A DNA stretch of 64,000 bases. Source: Candidatus Woesearchaeota archaeon. GTDB taxonomy: Archaea > Nanobdellota > Nanobdellia > Woesearchaeales > DSVV01. The stretch lies in the NCBI GenBank assembly GCA_018661705.1, contig JABJHR010000001.1:52485-116484 (forward strand), in the 5' to 3' direction. The translations under genes and the position numbers were made by a program. The notes under the pieces were generated by a model. That model did no database searches, was not told where the DNA came from, and saw only the letters and a list, made by a program, of their open reading frames with translations. Within the stretch, counting starts at the first letter, position 1, and every line of letters begins with the position of its first letter. Shown here piece after piece: positions 1 through 7,998 of the stretch.

Positions 1-207
1 GGTATCAACATCTCTTTCAACTGGTTCGCCAACAACTTGAAATGTGTTTTGACCCATCATATTTATCATAGAAACTTGTGGATTATCAAAAACTAATTCT
101 TTATTTCCAACTTTCATAATTACTTGAGAAACCTCTAATGTCTCTTCCTTAATGCCCATTCTTTTCATGGCCTGCTTCATCATCTTTGGATTCATTCCTG
201 GAATCAT
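1..207 (-). CDS. nac: Nascent polypeptide-associated complex protein (archaeal NAC), 3' part cut off
   Basis: The first 69 residues are present; the rest lies beyond the window edge. The start MIPGMNPKMMKQAMKRMGI and the later FDNPQVSMINMMGQNTFQVV match the archaeal NAC N-terminus and the NAC beta-barrel core, which forms a homodimer that binds emerging nascent chains at the ribosome. A GAGGTG Shine-Dalgarno lies 6 nt before the ATG at 207 and overlaps the stop region of the upstream secG gene (10 nt apart), so the two are co-transcribed and probably translationally coupled. The C-terminal UBA domain expected in archaeal NAC would be outside the window. Identification is from recognised family sequence, with high confidence. 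Confidence 0.9.
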   Translation of the reverse strand, partial: MIPGMNPKMMKQAMKRMGIKEETLEVSQVIMKVGNKELVFDNPQVSMINMMGQNTFQVVGEPVERDVDT

Positions 208-217
208 AAAAACACCT

Positions 218-394
218 CTATGGTAACCCAAGCATTGTTTTGCCATATGTGTGCAAAATGATTGATATGATTATTACTACAACAACTAGTACAATAATCA
301 ATCCTGGCTTCATTTGCAGCGTTGACTTATACTCATCAAAATATCGGATTAAGCCGCCTGTAGATTGGGGCATTGAAACTTTATCTTTTGCCAT
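218..394 (-). CDS. secG: Preprotein translocase Sec61-beta / SecG subunit (58 aa)
   Basis: A 58-residue protein begins MAKDKVSMPQSTGGLIRYFD, followed by EYKSTLQMKPG and a single hydrophobic segment rich in I/V (about residues 32-48). The SMPQSTGGL...RYFDEY...KPG pattern is the signature of archaeal Sec61-beta, the small tail-anchored subunit of the SecYEG/Sec61 channel in the cytoplasmic membrane. A TATA box at 416-427 lies about 26 bases before the ATG, which points to a leaderless or nearly leaderless mRNA. It is directly upstream of nac, so one transcript makes a translocon subunit and a nascent-chain chaperone. Confidence 0.9.
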   Translation of the reverse strand: MAKDKVSMPQSTGGLIRYFDEYKSTLQMKPGLIIVLVVVVIIISIILHTYGKTMLGLP

Positions 395-415
395 TTTATG
401 TATGTTATTGTTAGT

Positions 416-427
416 TATTTATAAAGT
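416..427 (-). promoter_or_regulatory. TATA box of secG-nac
   Basis: On the minus strand this reads CTTTATAAAT. Its centre is about 27 bases upstream of the secG ATG at 394, the spacing expected for archaeal TBP/TFB promoters. Confidence 0.6.
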
Positions 428-485
428 TTGCTGAGAAAAGTGATGTGTTAAAATGATCTTTTCTTAGAAAGGAACTTATTGTGCA

Positions 486-827
486 TTATTCCTCAGATAA
501 GATTTTTTCAATTTTAATTGCTATTTCTTTTGATTCACTTACTTGGTTTTTCATCTTGTTGATGAGTTTGTTTAATTGTCTTATTGTGCCCATGATTAGA
601 ATATCACTTTTCTCAATACTGCAATTAACACAGCCTTTGTTAACAGCAACATCTCCACCAATAGAAAGCATTTCTTGTTTTAAGATGTTTGCAATTGCAT
701 TTCTAACATCTTTTATTTTTATGATTCTAAATTTAGATTTATCAAGCATATAATTGGTTGCCCATTCATCTACTCCAATGTCTTGCATCTCTTGTTTAAC
801 ATCTTTTTCTGGGATTAGTTCTGCCAT
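486..827 (-). CDS. Stand-alone domain related to the N-terminal region of dihydropteroate synthase-like proteins
   Basis: A 113-residue protein. The block IGVDEWATNYML..., then RNAIANILKQEMLSIGGDVA, NKGCVNCSIEKSDILIMGT and a helical tail matches the N-terminal extension that precedes the TIM barrel in a group of bacterial and archaeal dihydropteroate synthase (FolP-like) proteins. Here that region is the whole protein: the pterin-binding barrel with its DPGFGF-type motifs is absent and the stop is followed by an unrelated gene. Its function alone is unknown. It could be a ligand-binding or partner-binding module. The family match is from memory of the motif and was not tested by search. Confidence 0.7.
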   Translation of the reverse strand: MAELIPEKDVKQEMQDIGVDEWATNYMLDKSKFRIIKIKDVRNAIANILKQEMLSIGGDVAVNKGCVNCSIEKSDILIMGTIRQLNKLINKMKNQVSESKEIAIKIEKILSEE

Positions 828-852
828 TTTTTATTTATATTTCTTAAAAGAT

Positions 853-956
853 AGAAAAAACAACAACAACTTAGGCACAGACGGACTTTTTCTTTCAGAA
901 AAAATCCTACTCACCTCGCTATGCTCGGTTCGCCTGGCCATGCTATTGTTTTTTCT
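853..956 (+). repeat. Family A structured element, copy A1
   Basis: Ends are complementary (AGAAAAAACAACAACA against TGCTATTGTTTTTTCT). Inside are the conserved GGCACAGACGGAC, an A/T-rich hairpin (GGACTTTTTC...GAAAAAATCC), CCTACTC, and CGCCTGGCCATG. The core lies between two genes that are both on the minus strand, so as an RNA it would be antisense to their transcripts or read from its own promoter. Confidence 0.75.
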
Positions 957-970
957 TTATTAAAATAAAA

Positions 971-1702
971 TTATGCTTTTGCTTTGAAAAGTCTACTTAT
1001 CAAATAGCTTTTATCGACATGTAAAATGTCTGATGGAATCTTAAATTTGCTTGTTACTTTATGTAACACTGCATTCATTCCAAAATAACTGCCAATAATT
1101 CCCATTGCAAATAATGATCTTTCAAATACAACTACTGGCATTAATGCTAGCCATTCTGCAGGAGACATTGGGAATGTGTAAAGCCATGCAACACTCCCTA
1201 TACTGTGTGCTACAAATGTTGCTCCAAAACTTTTTAAGATTAAATTATCTGAATATCTTGTTGGTAAAATTGCTACAATTATTGGAACCCACCAAAACAT
1301 TGCATATAACCATGCTTCTCTACCAACTGGGTGCATAATGAATGCAATCATTGCAATTAATGGGATTACTACACCAAATATTTTTGCTAACATTGGTTTG
1401 CCAAATAATTTTTTTCTTGAACCAAAATAAATTGCAGCAAATATCATTGGAGTTAATCTAACTATATTAACTAAAGTAAATGCTTTTCCAGCAATTATAT
1501 AATCAGTACCATGTGCAATTAAAACTGATATTGCACCAACAATCGGACCTAAAAATGCACCTGCGATTGGTCCAAAGAATTGAAATAATGTGAAAAATTG
1601 GTTATCTGCACCAACTAATGGTGAAAAATTAACTCTTCTTCCTATAAATACTAATGCTGCGAATAATACTAAGAATATTACATGTTTTTTAGTTATTTTC
1701 AT
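971..1702 (-). CDS. Multi-spanning membrane protein, ECF-transporter S-component-like
   Basis: 243 residues with about six hydrophobic segments. The stretch QFFGPIAGAFLGPIVGAISV followed by LIAHGTDY resembles the conserved glycine-rich second membrane segment of ECF-type vitamin transporter S components (PF07155/PF12822-like). No ECF ATPase or T component lies nearby, so the assignment is only by pattern and the substrate is unknown. The start is preceded by AGGGGTG on the minus strand (about 1704-1715), a good Shine-Dalgarno, and a TATA-like TATTTAAAA near 1741-1752. Confidence 0.5.
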   Translation of the reverse strand: MKITKKHVIFLVLFAALVFIGRRVNFSPLVGADNQFFTLFQFFGPIAGAFLGPIVGAISVLIAHGTDYIIAGKAFTLVNIVRLTPMIFAAIYFGSRKKLFGKPMLAKIFGVVIPLIAMIAFIMHPVGREAWLYAMFWWVPIIVAILPTRYSDNLILKSFGATFVAHSIGSVAWLYTFPMSPAEWLALMPVVVFERSLFAMGIIGSYFGMNAVLHKVTSKFKIPSDILHVDKSYLISRLFKAKA

Positions 1703-1792
1703 TTTTACACCCCTGATTGTTTTGAATTAGGATGGCATGGGGTTTTAAATAGTTTATTATTGATTATTACATGATTTAAGAATATGTTGGTA

Positions 1793-1997
1793 TTTGTTGA
1801 GTATATGCATAGCTCCTAACAAAGATGTTGTTGCTGCCGGTTATAGTGGCTGAAATCCCATTGAATAATTTATTTAAATCATGTTATGTAGTATATTATT
1901 GGATTTCAGTTCCAAATATCATAAACCTATAATGCCACTATAACAAATTTGAGGCAGTAACAACATCATAAAAGGAGCTATGCACATACTTTGTTGA
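1793..1997. mobile_element. MITE-like inverted repeat with 8-bp flanking direct repeats
   Basis: A 189-bp element (1801-1989) is almost completely self-complementary. The termini GTATATGCATAGCTCC and GGAGCTATGCACATAC pair; so do GATGTTGTTGCTGCC with GGCAGTAACAACATC, GTTATAGTGGC with GCCACTATAAC, and TGAAATCC with GGATTTCA, leaving a loop of roughly 40 bases. It is bracketed by TTTGTTGA at 1793-1800 and again at 1990-1997, which has the form of a target-site duplication. It has no coding capacity. It fills the 339-bp gap between two divergent genes. It could instead be a structured RNA, but repeats exactly at both borders favour transposition. Confidence 0.65.
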
Positions 1998-2000
1998 ATA

Positions 2001-2011
2001 ATATTTATATA
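2001..2011 (+). promoter_or_regulatory. TATA box of the RNase J-like gene
   Basis: ATATTTATATA lies about 35 bases before the ATG at 2042, just outside the right border of the MITE-like element. Confidence 0.5.
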
Positions 2012-2041
2012 ACCTAATGGATTACTTAATTTTAATTTAAA

Positions 2042-4708
2042 ATGTCTTCGAGAATTATTTTCTATGGGGGAGTAGATGAGATTGGAGGTAATATGTTCCT
2101 TTTAGAGGACACTTTAGAAGATAAAGTTGTAAGAGTTTTATTTGATTTTGGTTTAAACTTCAGTAGGCAAGGTGAATTATTTAGTTTTCCTGAAGGAGTA
2201 AGAAAGTATAATGCCTTGTCTATGTTCTTTGAATTGGGTGTATATTCAATTATGCAACAAGCAAGAGGTGTTTATAGACAGGATTATCTCAGAAGAATGG
2301 GTCTTGAACCTACAAAAGAACCTACTTTAGATGCTCTTGTTTTATCACACCCCCACATAGATCATGCTGCAGGTATACATTTGTTAAGACCAGATATTCC
2401 AATCTATATGAGTCAAGGTGCTAAAAAAGTTCTTTGGAATTTAGAAACAACATCATCAACACCTTTTAATGAATTTTTACTTTTCAAATATTTAGGTGGG
2501 CATGCTTTACATACAAAACAAGATCGATTTACATTTATTAGTGGAGATTCTGTTGCAATGCCAAGAGATATAAGAGTATTTAATGAAGCTACAAGTGAAA
2601 AAAAGGGTGAAAGTTTTAATGTTGGTCATGTCAAGGTTGAATCTTATGGTGTTGATCATTCTGTTCCTGGATCTTGTGGTTTTATAATACATACTTCTTC
2701 TGGGCCTGTAGTTTTTACAGGAGATTTAAGATTAAGAGGAAGAAAAGGAAAAGAAACTAAATATTTTATTCAAAAAGCAAAAGAAGCAAAGCCAAAATAT
2801 ATGTTATGTGAAGGAACTGGTCTTTCAAAAACTGATAGTGGAACTGAAGAGGATATTGTTAAAAATTTAACACAGATTGTAAAAAAGACAACTGGTCTTG
2901 TTGTTGTTGATTATGCAGGAAGAAACATGGATAGAATTGTTTCCATGGCCGAGGTTGCAAAAAAAACAGGAAGAATACAAGTTATTGATTCAAGACAGGC
3001 AAATTTGTTAGAACAATTTAGAAATGATGGTATGTATCCTAAATTAGGGAGTACTAATCTCAGAGTTTTTTTACCTAGAAAAGGTAGTGGTAGTAAAGGC
3101 CTTGACGTACCTCCTGATTTTGTTACGCGTGATTATTTTAAATGGGAAAGAAGATTTTTAACCATGAATAAACGAGCAAGAACTGCTGATGGTGGTGGTA
3201 CAGAACCATTGGATGTTTCTATTAAAGAACTTCAAGAGCATCCAGAAAAATTTATTTTATTTCTAAACAGAGCAAGTTTTTATTCATTTATTGAAATAAA
3301 ACCACCAAAGGGAAGTTTATACATAAGGTCAAACGTGAATCCTTTTAATGAAGAAATGAAAATGGGTGAAAAGAAATTATTAAATTGGTTAAAATTATTT
3401 AATCTTCTTAAACAACGTGATTTGTTATCAATGATGGATTCTAGTGCAGCAGTTATTCCTAGTGTGCATATCAGTGGTCATGTAAATGAAACGGAGTTAG
3501 AATGGCTTACTAATTATATTGCTCCTGAAAATTTAATTCCAATTCATACAGACGCCGCTTACACACAACGTTTTAGAGATGTATTTGATGGTAATGTTAT
3601 TTTTGTTGGAAGAGATCAAGCTTTAGATCTCGATACTGGAAAAGCAAGAAAAGTTCAAACTGGTTTAAGAATTGATTTAGAAAGAAAAGTTACAGATAAA
3701 ACTAGAAAAAAATTCAAGAAACTTCATGGAGTAAAAAAAGATTCAATAATTATAGATGCAAGAAAAGTTGGTAGTTATTTATTTTGTAATTATTCTTATT
3801 ATTTAGATTCTTTAATTAGAGATGGTGGGATGCTACCAATGTCCGGGTTAGTTGCCAGGAGCTTATGGTTGAAAGATATTTTTAGAAATCTGATTCCAAG
3901 AGAAAATGGTAAGCTAAAATTGTTTGTTGGAGAAAATTTAGATTATATTGGGGATCTTAAAGGAGAAGAACTTGCAGAACATCTTAAATTCAAATCAGCA
4001 GAATCATTTGCAAATAACGCAATGAGTTTTCAATGGCTTAATACTTTTATTAAATTTGGTAGGAAATATGATAGAGAGATTTATTGGGCACCTCCTGTTT
4101 ATAGTCTTAAAGGGTTAAGTAAGCCATTAAGAAAAATTTGTCAAAATTATTACAATTTTCTTTTGGATACAGGTCTTCCAATATTGAACTGGTCTGGTAG
4201 GAAAGTTGCATTTTTCCATGAAGATGAAAGATATGTTGTTAATTTTAATTGGCTTAGAAATGGAATGCAGGTCGGTGCTGATAAAATTGCGTCTAAAAAA
4301 TTAAAACAGTCAGAGCTTGATCAGGATTGGTTAGTTACATTAAAACTTTTGGCTTATTGTACTATTGGGCATGAAGTAAGGGCAGACAGAATGAAGTGGG
4401 GAATTGAAGATGAAATCGCAAGAAAATGGGGCGGGCATGAAATGTATATTGATCCACAAATTCAATATGTTGTTCATGATCTGCCAAATGAAAGGCTTTA
4501 TAGCACCACAAGAACAGATGAAGATATTCCTGCAATGCTTAAAGTAATTCATGAAGCAAAAGAAGGAATTGATGCAATGTCATTTGAGCCTAATTTTGAT
4601 AATTGTTTGAAATGTTCATACAATATTCAAGGTTATGATGGTGAACCAATATGTAAAAAAAGAAATCCCGATGTTGCTATGTTTAGACCAAGGGAAGATA
4701 AGAAATGA
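2042..4708 (+). CDS. RNase J-like metallo-beta-lactamase protein with a large C-terminal domain
   Basis: 888 residues, about twice the length of archaeal RNase J. Residues 1 to about 545 are a beta-CASP metallo-beta-lactamase: start RIIFYGGVDEIGG, metal motif SHPHIDH at 102-108, FTGDLRLRG, then a C-terminal ISGHVNETE and IPIHTDA. Such enzymes cleave or trim RNA with zinc. The remaining 340 residues are not part of RNase J. They carry one Cys at 582 (LFCNYSYYL) and a late C855-x2-C858-x12-C871 cluster, the spacing of the iron-sulphur PD-(D/E)XK nucleases (Cas4/AddB-like), and a segment VAFFHEDERYVVNFNW where a catalytic strand would be expected. The usual acidic and lysine residues are not evident there, so this domain may be inactive or a different Cys-cluster fold. 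RNase P RNA lies 150 bases downstream. Confidence 0.75.
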   Translation: MSSRIIFYGGVDEIGGNMFLLEDTLEDKVVRVLFDFGLNFSRQGELFSFPEGVRKYNALSMFFELGVYSIMQQARGVYRQDYLRRMGLEPTKEPTLDALVLSHPHIDHAAGIHLLRPDIPIYMSQGAKKVLWNLETTSSTPFNEFLLFKYLGGHALHTKQDRFTFISGDSVAMPRDIRVFNEATSEKKGESFNVGHVKVESYGVDHSVPGSCGFIIHTSSGPVVFTGDLRLRGRKGKETKYFIQKAKEAKPKYMLCEGTGLSKTDSGTEEDIVKNLTQIVKKTTGLVVVDYAGRNMDRIVSMAEVAKKTGRIQVIDSRQANLLEQFRNDGMYPKLGSTNLRVFLPRKGSGSKGLDVPPDFVTRDYFKWERRFLTMNKRARTADGGGTEPLDVSIKELQEHPEKFILFLNRASFYSFIEIKPPKGSLYIRSNVNPFNEEMKMGEKKLLNWLKLFNLLKQRDLLSMMDSSAAVIPSVHISGHVNETELEWLTNYIAPENLIPIHTDAAYTQRFRDVFDGNVIFVGRDQALDLDTGKARKVQTGLRIDLERKVTDKTRKKFKKLHGVKKDSIIIDARKVGSYLFCNYSYYLDSLIRDGGMLPMSGLVARSLWLKDIFRNLIPRENGKLKLFVGENLDYIGDLKGEELAEHLKFKSAESFANNAMSFQWLNTFIKFGRKYDREIYWAPPVYSLKGLSKPLRKICQNYYNFLLDTGLPILNWSGRKVAFFHEDERYVVNFNWLRNGMQVGADKIASKKLKQSELDQDWLVTLKLLAYCTIGHEVRADRMKWGIEDEIARKWGGHEMYIDPQIQYVVHDLPNERLYSTTRTDEDIPAMLKVIHEAKEGIDAMSFEPNFDNCLKCSYNIQGYDGEPICKKRNPDVAMFRPREDKK

Positions 4709-4828
4709 TTTATTGGTTATGATTTTTTCTATTTCTCTATCCTTGCATGTCGTGGGGGCCTTATGCAATTTACGGATATATTGGTACCAACCAACATTAA
4801 CTACTATATAATAGGTAAAAAACAAAAC

Positions 4829-4837
4829 ATTTATAAA
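4829..4837 (+). promoter_or_regulatory. TATA box of RNase P RNA
   Basis: ATTTATAAA is centred 27 bases before the first base of the RNase P P1 helix at 4861. Confidence 0.65.
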
Positions 4838-4860
4838 AGAGGAGTACATTTGAAAGCTTT

Positions 4861-5181
4861 GTAGGGGGATGATTGACTATCGGTGTTTAATTATACTGAG
4901 GAAAGTCTGCCCATCAATGCTCTTCGGAGTTGAAAGTGCCACTCAATGAGATCCTTAACAGGATGGCAACCACTCAGAAACGATACCACCTTGGAAATGG
5001 GATGATATGGCGAAGTTTCTTGCGAAAGAAATGAGTTCCCATTGACGTCTTTCAAGGAAAGGATGAAACGGTGAGCCCTGGCTGATGCAAGTACAGAATG
5101 TACGCTAAGTAGAATGTCAATGCACCTGTTCGTTGTTTAATCCAGCGAAGGTGAACAGAAGGCAGCTTACATTCCCTCTAC
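4861..5181 (+). ncRNA. rnpB: RNase P RNA
   Basis: The 5' end GTAGGGGGA pairs with the 3' end TCCCTCTAC as helix P1. The universally conserved GAGGAAAGTC sits near 4898 and its partner ACAGAAGGCAGCTTAC near 5155; CTGCC/GGCAG forms P4. Internal blocks CAGAAACGATACCACC, GGATGAAACGGTGA and GATGCAAG fit the specificity domain and P10/P11 region. At about 321 nt it has the size of an A-type archaeal RNase P RNA. Together with protein subunits it removes 5' leaders from tRNA precursors. It has its own TATA box and is followed by T-rich sequence. Confidence 0.93.
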
Positions 5182-5203
5182 ATTCTTTTTATTTTGGATA
5201 TTT

Positions 5204-6085
5204 TCATTTTCTCATCCCAAGTTTATCAAGCATATTAAGTGCCTCTTTATCAAACTTTGAGAAAGCGAACCATTTCTTACCGAGATCTTTTAATGAAGCT
5301 CCAAAATGATATACTTTTTTGTTGTCAATTATTAAAAATCTGTCGTGCGCTTGCTTAAACATTTTTACTTCAATAAATGGATATTGTGCATTGTATTTGA
5401 TTAAGTCAAGCGATAACTGTTTAGAAATTTTTTTGGTGAATATAGTCACATCTACTTTTTTATTCTTTTTGCTGAAGAGAGTTAAGATAGAATCATCAAT
5501 GTAATTGTCAATGAGAACTATTGAATTCTCAGCAGTTCTAATCAAGTCTGAAACAAATTTGTATGCATCAAATATTTGTCCGTCAAAGAATACGCCTTTT
5601 TCAGGTTTTATGCTTCTGCTCTGGATTGTATCAAGTATCTTCTCAAATTTTTTATCATACTCTACAAGTTTTGTTTCGACTAAATTTAGTCTCCCAAAAA
5701 TCTGTGTATTTGATGAAATAAAGCGTCTCATTGCAATAAAAACGCTTATTATCTGTATACTTATTTTAATAGCAATGTCACTTTTCAAAACTCCTGAAAG
5801 CATTGCCACACCTTGTTCAGTGAATACATAAGGTGGTTTTCTTCTACCGCCCCAACTTGAAGTCACAATTTGTGACCTCAAGTTATCAAACTCCTTAGTT
5901 GATAATTGAAACATGAAATTATTTGGGAATCTAAATTTATTTCTTTTAACTGCTTGATTTAATACTTTAGTTTCTACGTTATACCATTTTGCCAAATCTT
6001 TATCTAATATTACTTGCAAACCCCTTATTGTATAAATCTTATCTTTTATTTTGTCTATATTTGTTATTATTATTTTATTTTTCAA
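5204..6085 (-). CDS. ORF6N-domain protein with C-terminal PLD-like region
   Basis: 293 residues. The N-terminal part (YTIRGLQVILDKDLAKWYNV, KRNKFRFPNNFMFQL, then FTEQGVAMLSGVL) is the ORF6N domain, a DNA-binding module common in phages and mobile bacterial DNA. A middle coiled region leads to a C-terminal domain (FFDGQIFDAYKFVSDLI...DNYIDDS...HDRFLIID) resembling the phospholipase-D-like fold; an HDRFLIID motif is seen once, so it may dimerise or be non-catalytic. The start chosen is TTG at 6085 because GAGGTG lies 6 nt upstream; the GTG at 6094 falls inside that Shine-Dalgarno. Placement directly behind the RNase P gene suggests insertion by transfer. Confidence 0.8.
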   Translation of the reverse strand: MKNKIIITNIDKIKDKIYTIRGLQVILDKDLAKWYNVETKVLNQAVKRNKFRFPNNFMFQLSTKEFDNLRSQIVTSSWGGRRKPPYVFTEQGVAMLSGVLKSDIAIKISIQIISVFIAMRRFISSNTQIFGRLNLVETKLVEYDKKFEKILDTIQSRSIKPEKGVFFDGQIFDAYKFVSDLIRTAENSIVLIDNYIDDSILTLFSKKNKKVDVTIFTKKISKQLSLDLIKYNAQYPFIEVKMFKQAHDRFLIIDNKKVYHFGASLKDLGKKWFAFSKFDKEALNMLDKLGMRK

Positions 6086-6334
6086 ATTATGCACCTCTTT
6101 TCAAGTTAATATTGGTGTTTGATTGTTTTCCTCCGCAAACTTTTCGAAATAATCCTTTTTTAGTTTGTGTGTAATTTAAGTTAGAAGTCAAACTGATTAA
6201 TAAATTCTTCTCGTCGTTAATCGGAAGATTTACGAATATTCTTCTCATAATCTCTTTCTACATTAACATAATCAGAAGAGGATATTATTCCTGTAAAATA
6301 TACTAAATTTAAAACTTTGCCAAAGATTGCAAAA

Positions 6335-6640
6335 AATTCTAACAAAAAAGAGCATTTGTAATTTTAATTTTCTTTAGTAAACAAAGTATTAGTAAAAAAT
6401 AAAAAAGTACTAACATTAAACAAAAAAAAATCCTAGTGAAAAAGAGAGCATCCGCAATTGTAATCTTCTTTAGTAAACAAAGTATTAGCAAAAAATAAAG
6501 AAATACTAAAATTAAAAAAAGAAAAATCCTAGTGAAAAAGGAGCATCCGCAATTGTTGAAGAGTATTATACCGCATGTCACACTACAACACTAGGTCCGA
6601 AGGACATGTTTCTCACAATTTTTATTTTTTTCAAAAAAAC
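6335..6640 (+). repeat. Family C element, copy C1, with an internal ~108-bp tandem duplication
   Basis: It fills the 560-bp gap between the ORF6N gene and the THUMP methyltransferase gene. A unit containing CTTTAGTAAACAAAGTATTAG, AAATCCTAGTGAAAAAG and GAGCATCCGCAATTGT occurs two to three times in tandem and is followed by GCATGTCACACTACAACACT and the hairpin GGTCCGAAGGACATG. A reverse-complement copy is at 14640-14865. The rest of the gap (6095-6334) is AT-rich and shows no gene. Confidence 0.75.
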
Positions 6641-6651
6641 AATAGAAATAA

Positions 6652-7779
6652 CTAAGCTCTTTTAATGATAACAACTTTCATATTTTTCTTTCCTTGCATT
6701 ATATCTCGTTCTTCTGCGATCTTGAATTTTTGCATTGCCTCATTTCTTTTAAAACATGTTTTTAGGAAATCTGTTTTTTCCATTATAGCAACCATTAAAC
6801 CAGCTTCATCAAGAATATAATCTAGTTGATAAAAGAATTCTTTGTAAAGTTTTTCAATGTCTCCTTCATTTGTTGTTTTTGAAAGTTCAGGTAATCTTGT
6901 AACTATTTTATCAATTTGATTTTGATCTAGCTTTGTATCTAACCATTCAATATCTACTTTGCTGATAATAATATTTTTATTAACACCTGCAATTTGTGCA
7001 TTTTTCTTTGTTGCTTGCATGAAGTTCATTAATTTATCGTATGCAATTATTTTGCCTTTTACTTCTTTGAAATCATCAAATTTCTTAGGATCTATTTTTA
7101 AGAATCTTGTAAATAATAATTTATCTTTTCTATAAAAATTAGGGGACATATTTTTCATGTACGATGCAGCCTCAATTGGAATAATGCCAGAATTACAAAA
7201 AGGATCTAAAATTATATCTTTTTTCTTAACTTTTGCAATTCTTAATAATGCATAACCTAAGGCGCCATTTAATGAGCTGCCAATGGAAAATATTTTGTAT
7301 TCTCTTTTACTCAAATTCATGCCTGCAAAATCAACACCAATGTAAAGGCTGTTTTCATTTACAAAAACATAAATAATTCTTTCTGGATTGTTCATCACAA
7401 CCTTTGTTTTGTGTTTCTTGAATAATAATTCTCCAACTGTTTCTGCAATTTGTTGTGATGCAAAATCATGATCGCCAATTCTTTCACAAACTACTTTAAA
7501 ACTTTTTTTTTCTAACCATTCTTCTGTTTTTAGTTCTTCAACTAACTGAACAATTAATGGAAGAACATCATCAAACTTATTATTTATCTTAGCTCTGCCT
7601 AATAACACCATTGTTCTCTTAATGCTTTTGCCAAGATAAGTTAATTTTGCTAACTTTTCAGCATTAGTATCAAAAACAACTGCAGAATCCTCTACAAACG
7701 CAACTTCATCAGTAATTTCTTCTACTTCCTTAGCAGCAACATCTTCAATGCCCTTATTACAAATAGCTAATCCTTTCAT
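6652..7779 (-). CDS. THUMP-domain RNA methyltransferase (Trm14/RlmL-like)
   Basis: 375 residues. An N-terminal THUMP/ferredoxin-like half (KGLAICNKGIEDVAAKEVEE, later FKVVCERIGDHDF) is followed by a Rossmann methyltransferase with motif I ILDPFCNSGIIPIEAA. The family N2-methylates guanosine in tRNA (position 6 for Trm14) or rRNA. At the place of the catalytic motif IV, normally N/D-PP-Y, this protein reads IVTRLPELS, so its activity or target base may differ. The ATG at 7779 was preferred to an upstream in-frame ATG because a TATA box (CTATTTAAA, about 7800-7810) lies 26 bases before it; the upstream ATG would sit in family A element sequence. Confidence 0.8.
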   Translation of the reverse strand: MKGLAICNKGIEDVAAKEVEEITDEVAFVEDSAVVFDTNAEKLAKLTYLGKSIKRTMVLLGRAKINNKFDDVLPLIVQLVEELKTEEWLEKKSFKVVCERIGDHDFASQQIAETVGELLFKKHKTKVVMNNPERIIYVFVNENSLYIGVDFAGMNLSKREYKIFSIGSSLNGALGYALLRIAKVKKKDIILDPFCNSGIIPIEAASYMKNMSPNFYRKDKLLFTRFLKIDPKKFDDFKEVKGKIIAYDKLMNFMQATKKNAQIAGVNKNIIISKVDIEWLDTKLDQNQIDKIVTRLPELSKTTNEGDIEKLYKEFFYQLDYILDEAGLMVAIMEKTDFLKTCFKRNEAMQKFKIAEERDIMQGKKNMKVVIIKRA

Positions 7780-7868
7780 AAGAATGGGGATGTTTGGGGG
7801 GTTTAAATAGGTTTTGGAAAGGGAGAAATTTAATAATCTTGTTTGATGAAATAATAATGTTATATGAT

Positions 7869-7963
7869 GAAAAAACAACAACATCGGCACAGACGGACTT
7901 TTTCTCTTTTTGTTCGAAAAAATCCTACTCAGCTTCGCTTTGCCTGGCCATGTTGTTTTTTCT
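7869..7963 (+). repeat. Family A structured element, copy A2
   Basis: Complementary ends AAAAACAACAACA / TGTTGTTTTTT enclose GGCACAGACGGAC, hairpin CTTTTTC...GAAAAAAT, CCTACTCAGC and GCCTGGCCATG. It lies between two minus-strand genes. Confidence 0.75.
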
Positions 7964-7998
7964 ATAATATGGTAATAATCTTATTATTTTAAGAAAAA

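Noticed and set aside
853..956. Family A as simple rho-independent-like terminators
   Set aside because: The orientation does not follow the flanking genes, and the internal core is more conserved than a terminator would need.
6339..6581. A repetitive hydrophobic frame on the minus strand
   Set aside because: It is produced by the tandem family C repeat, has no Shine-Dalgarno and is not kept in copy C2.
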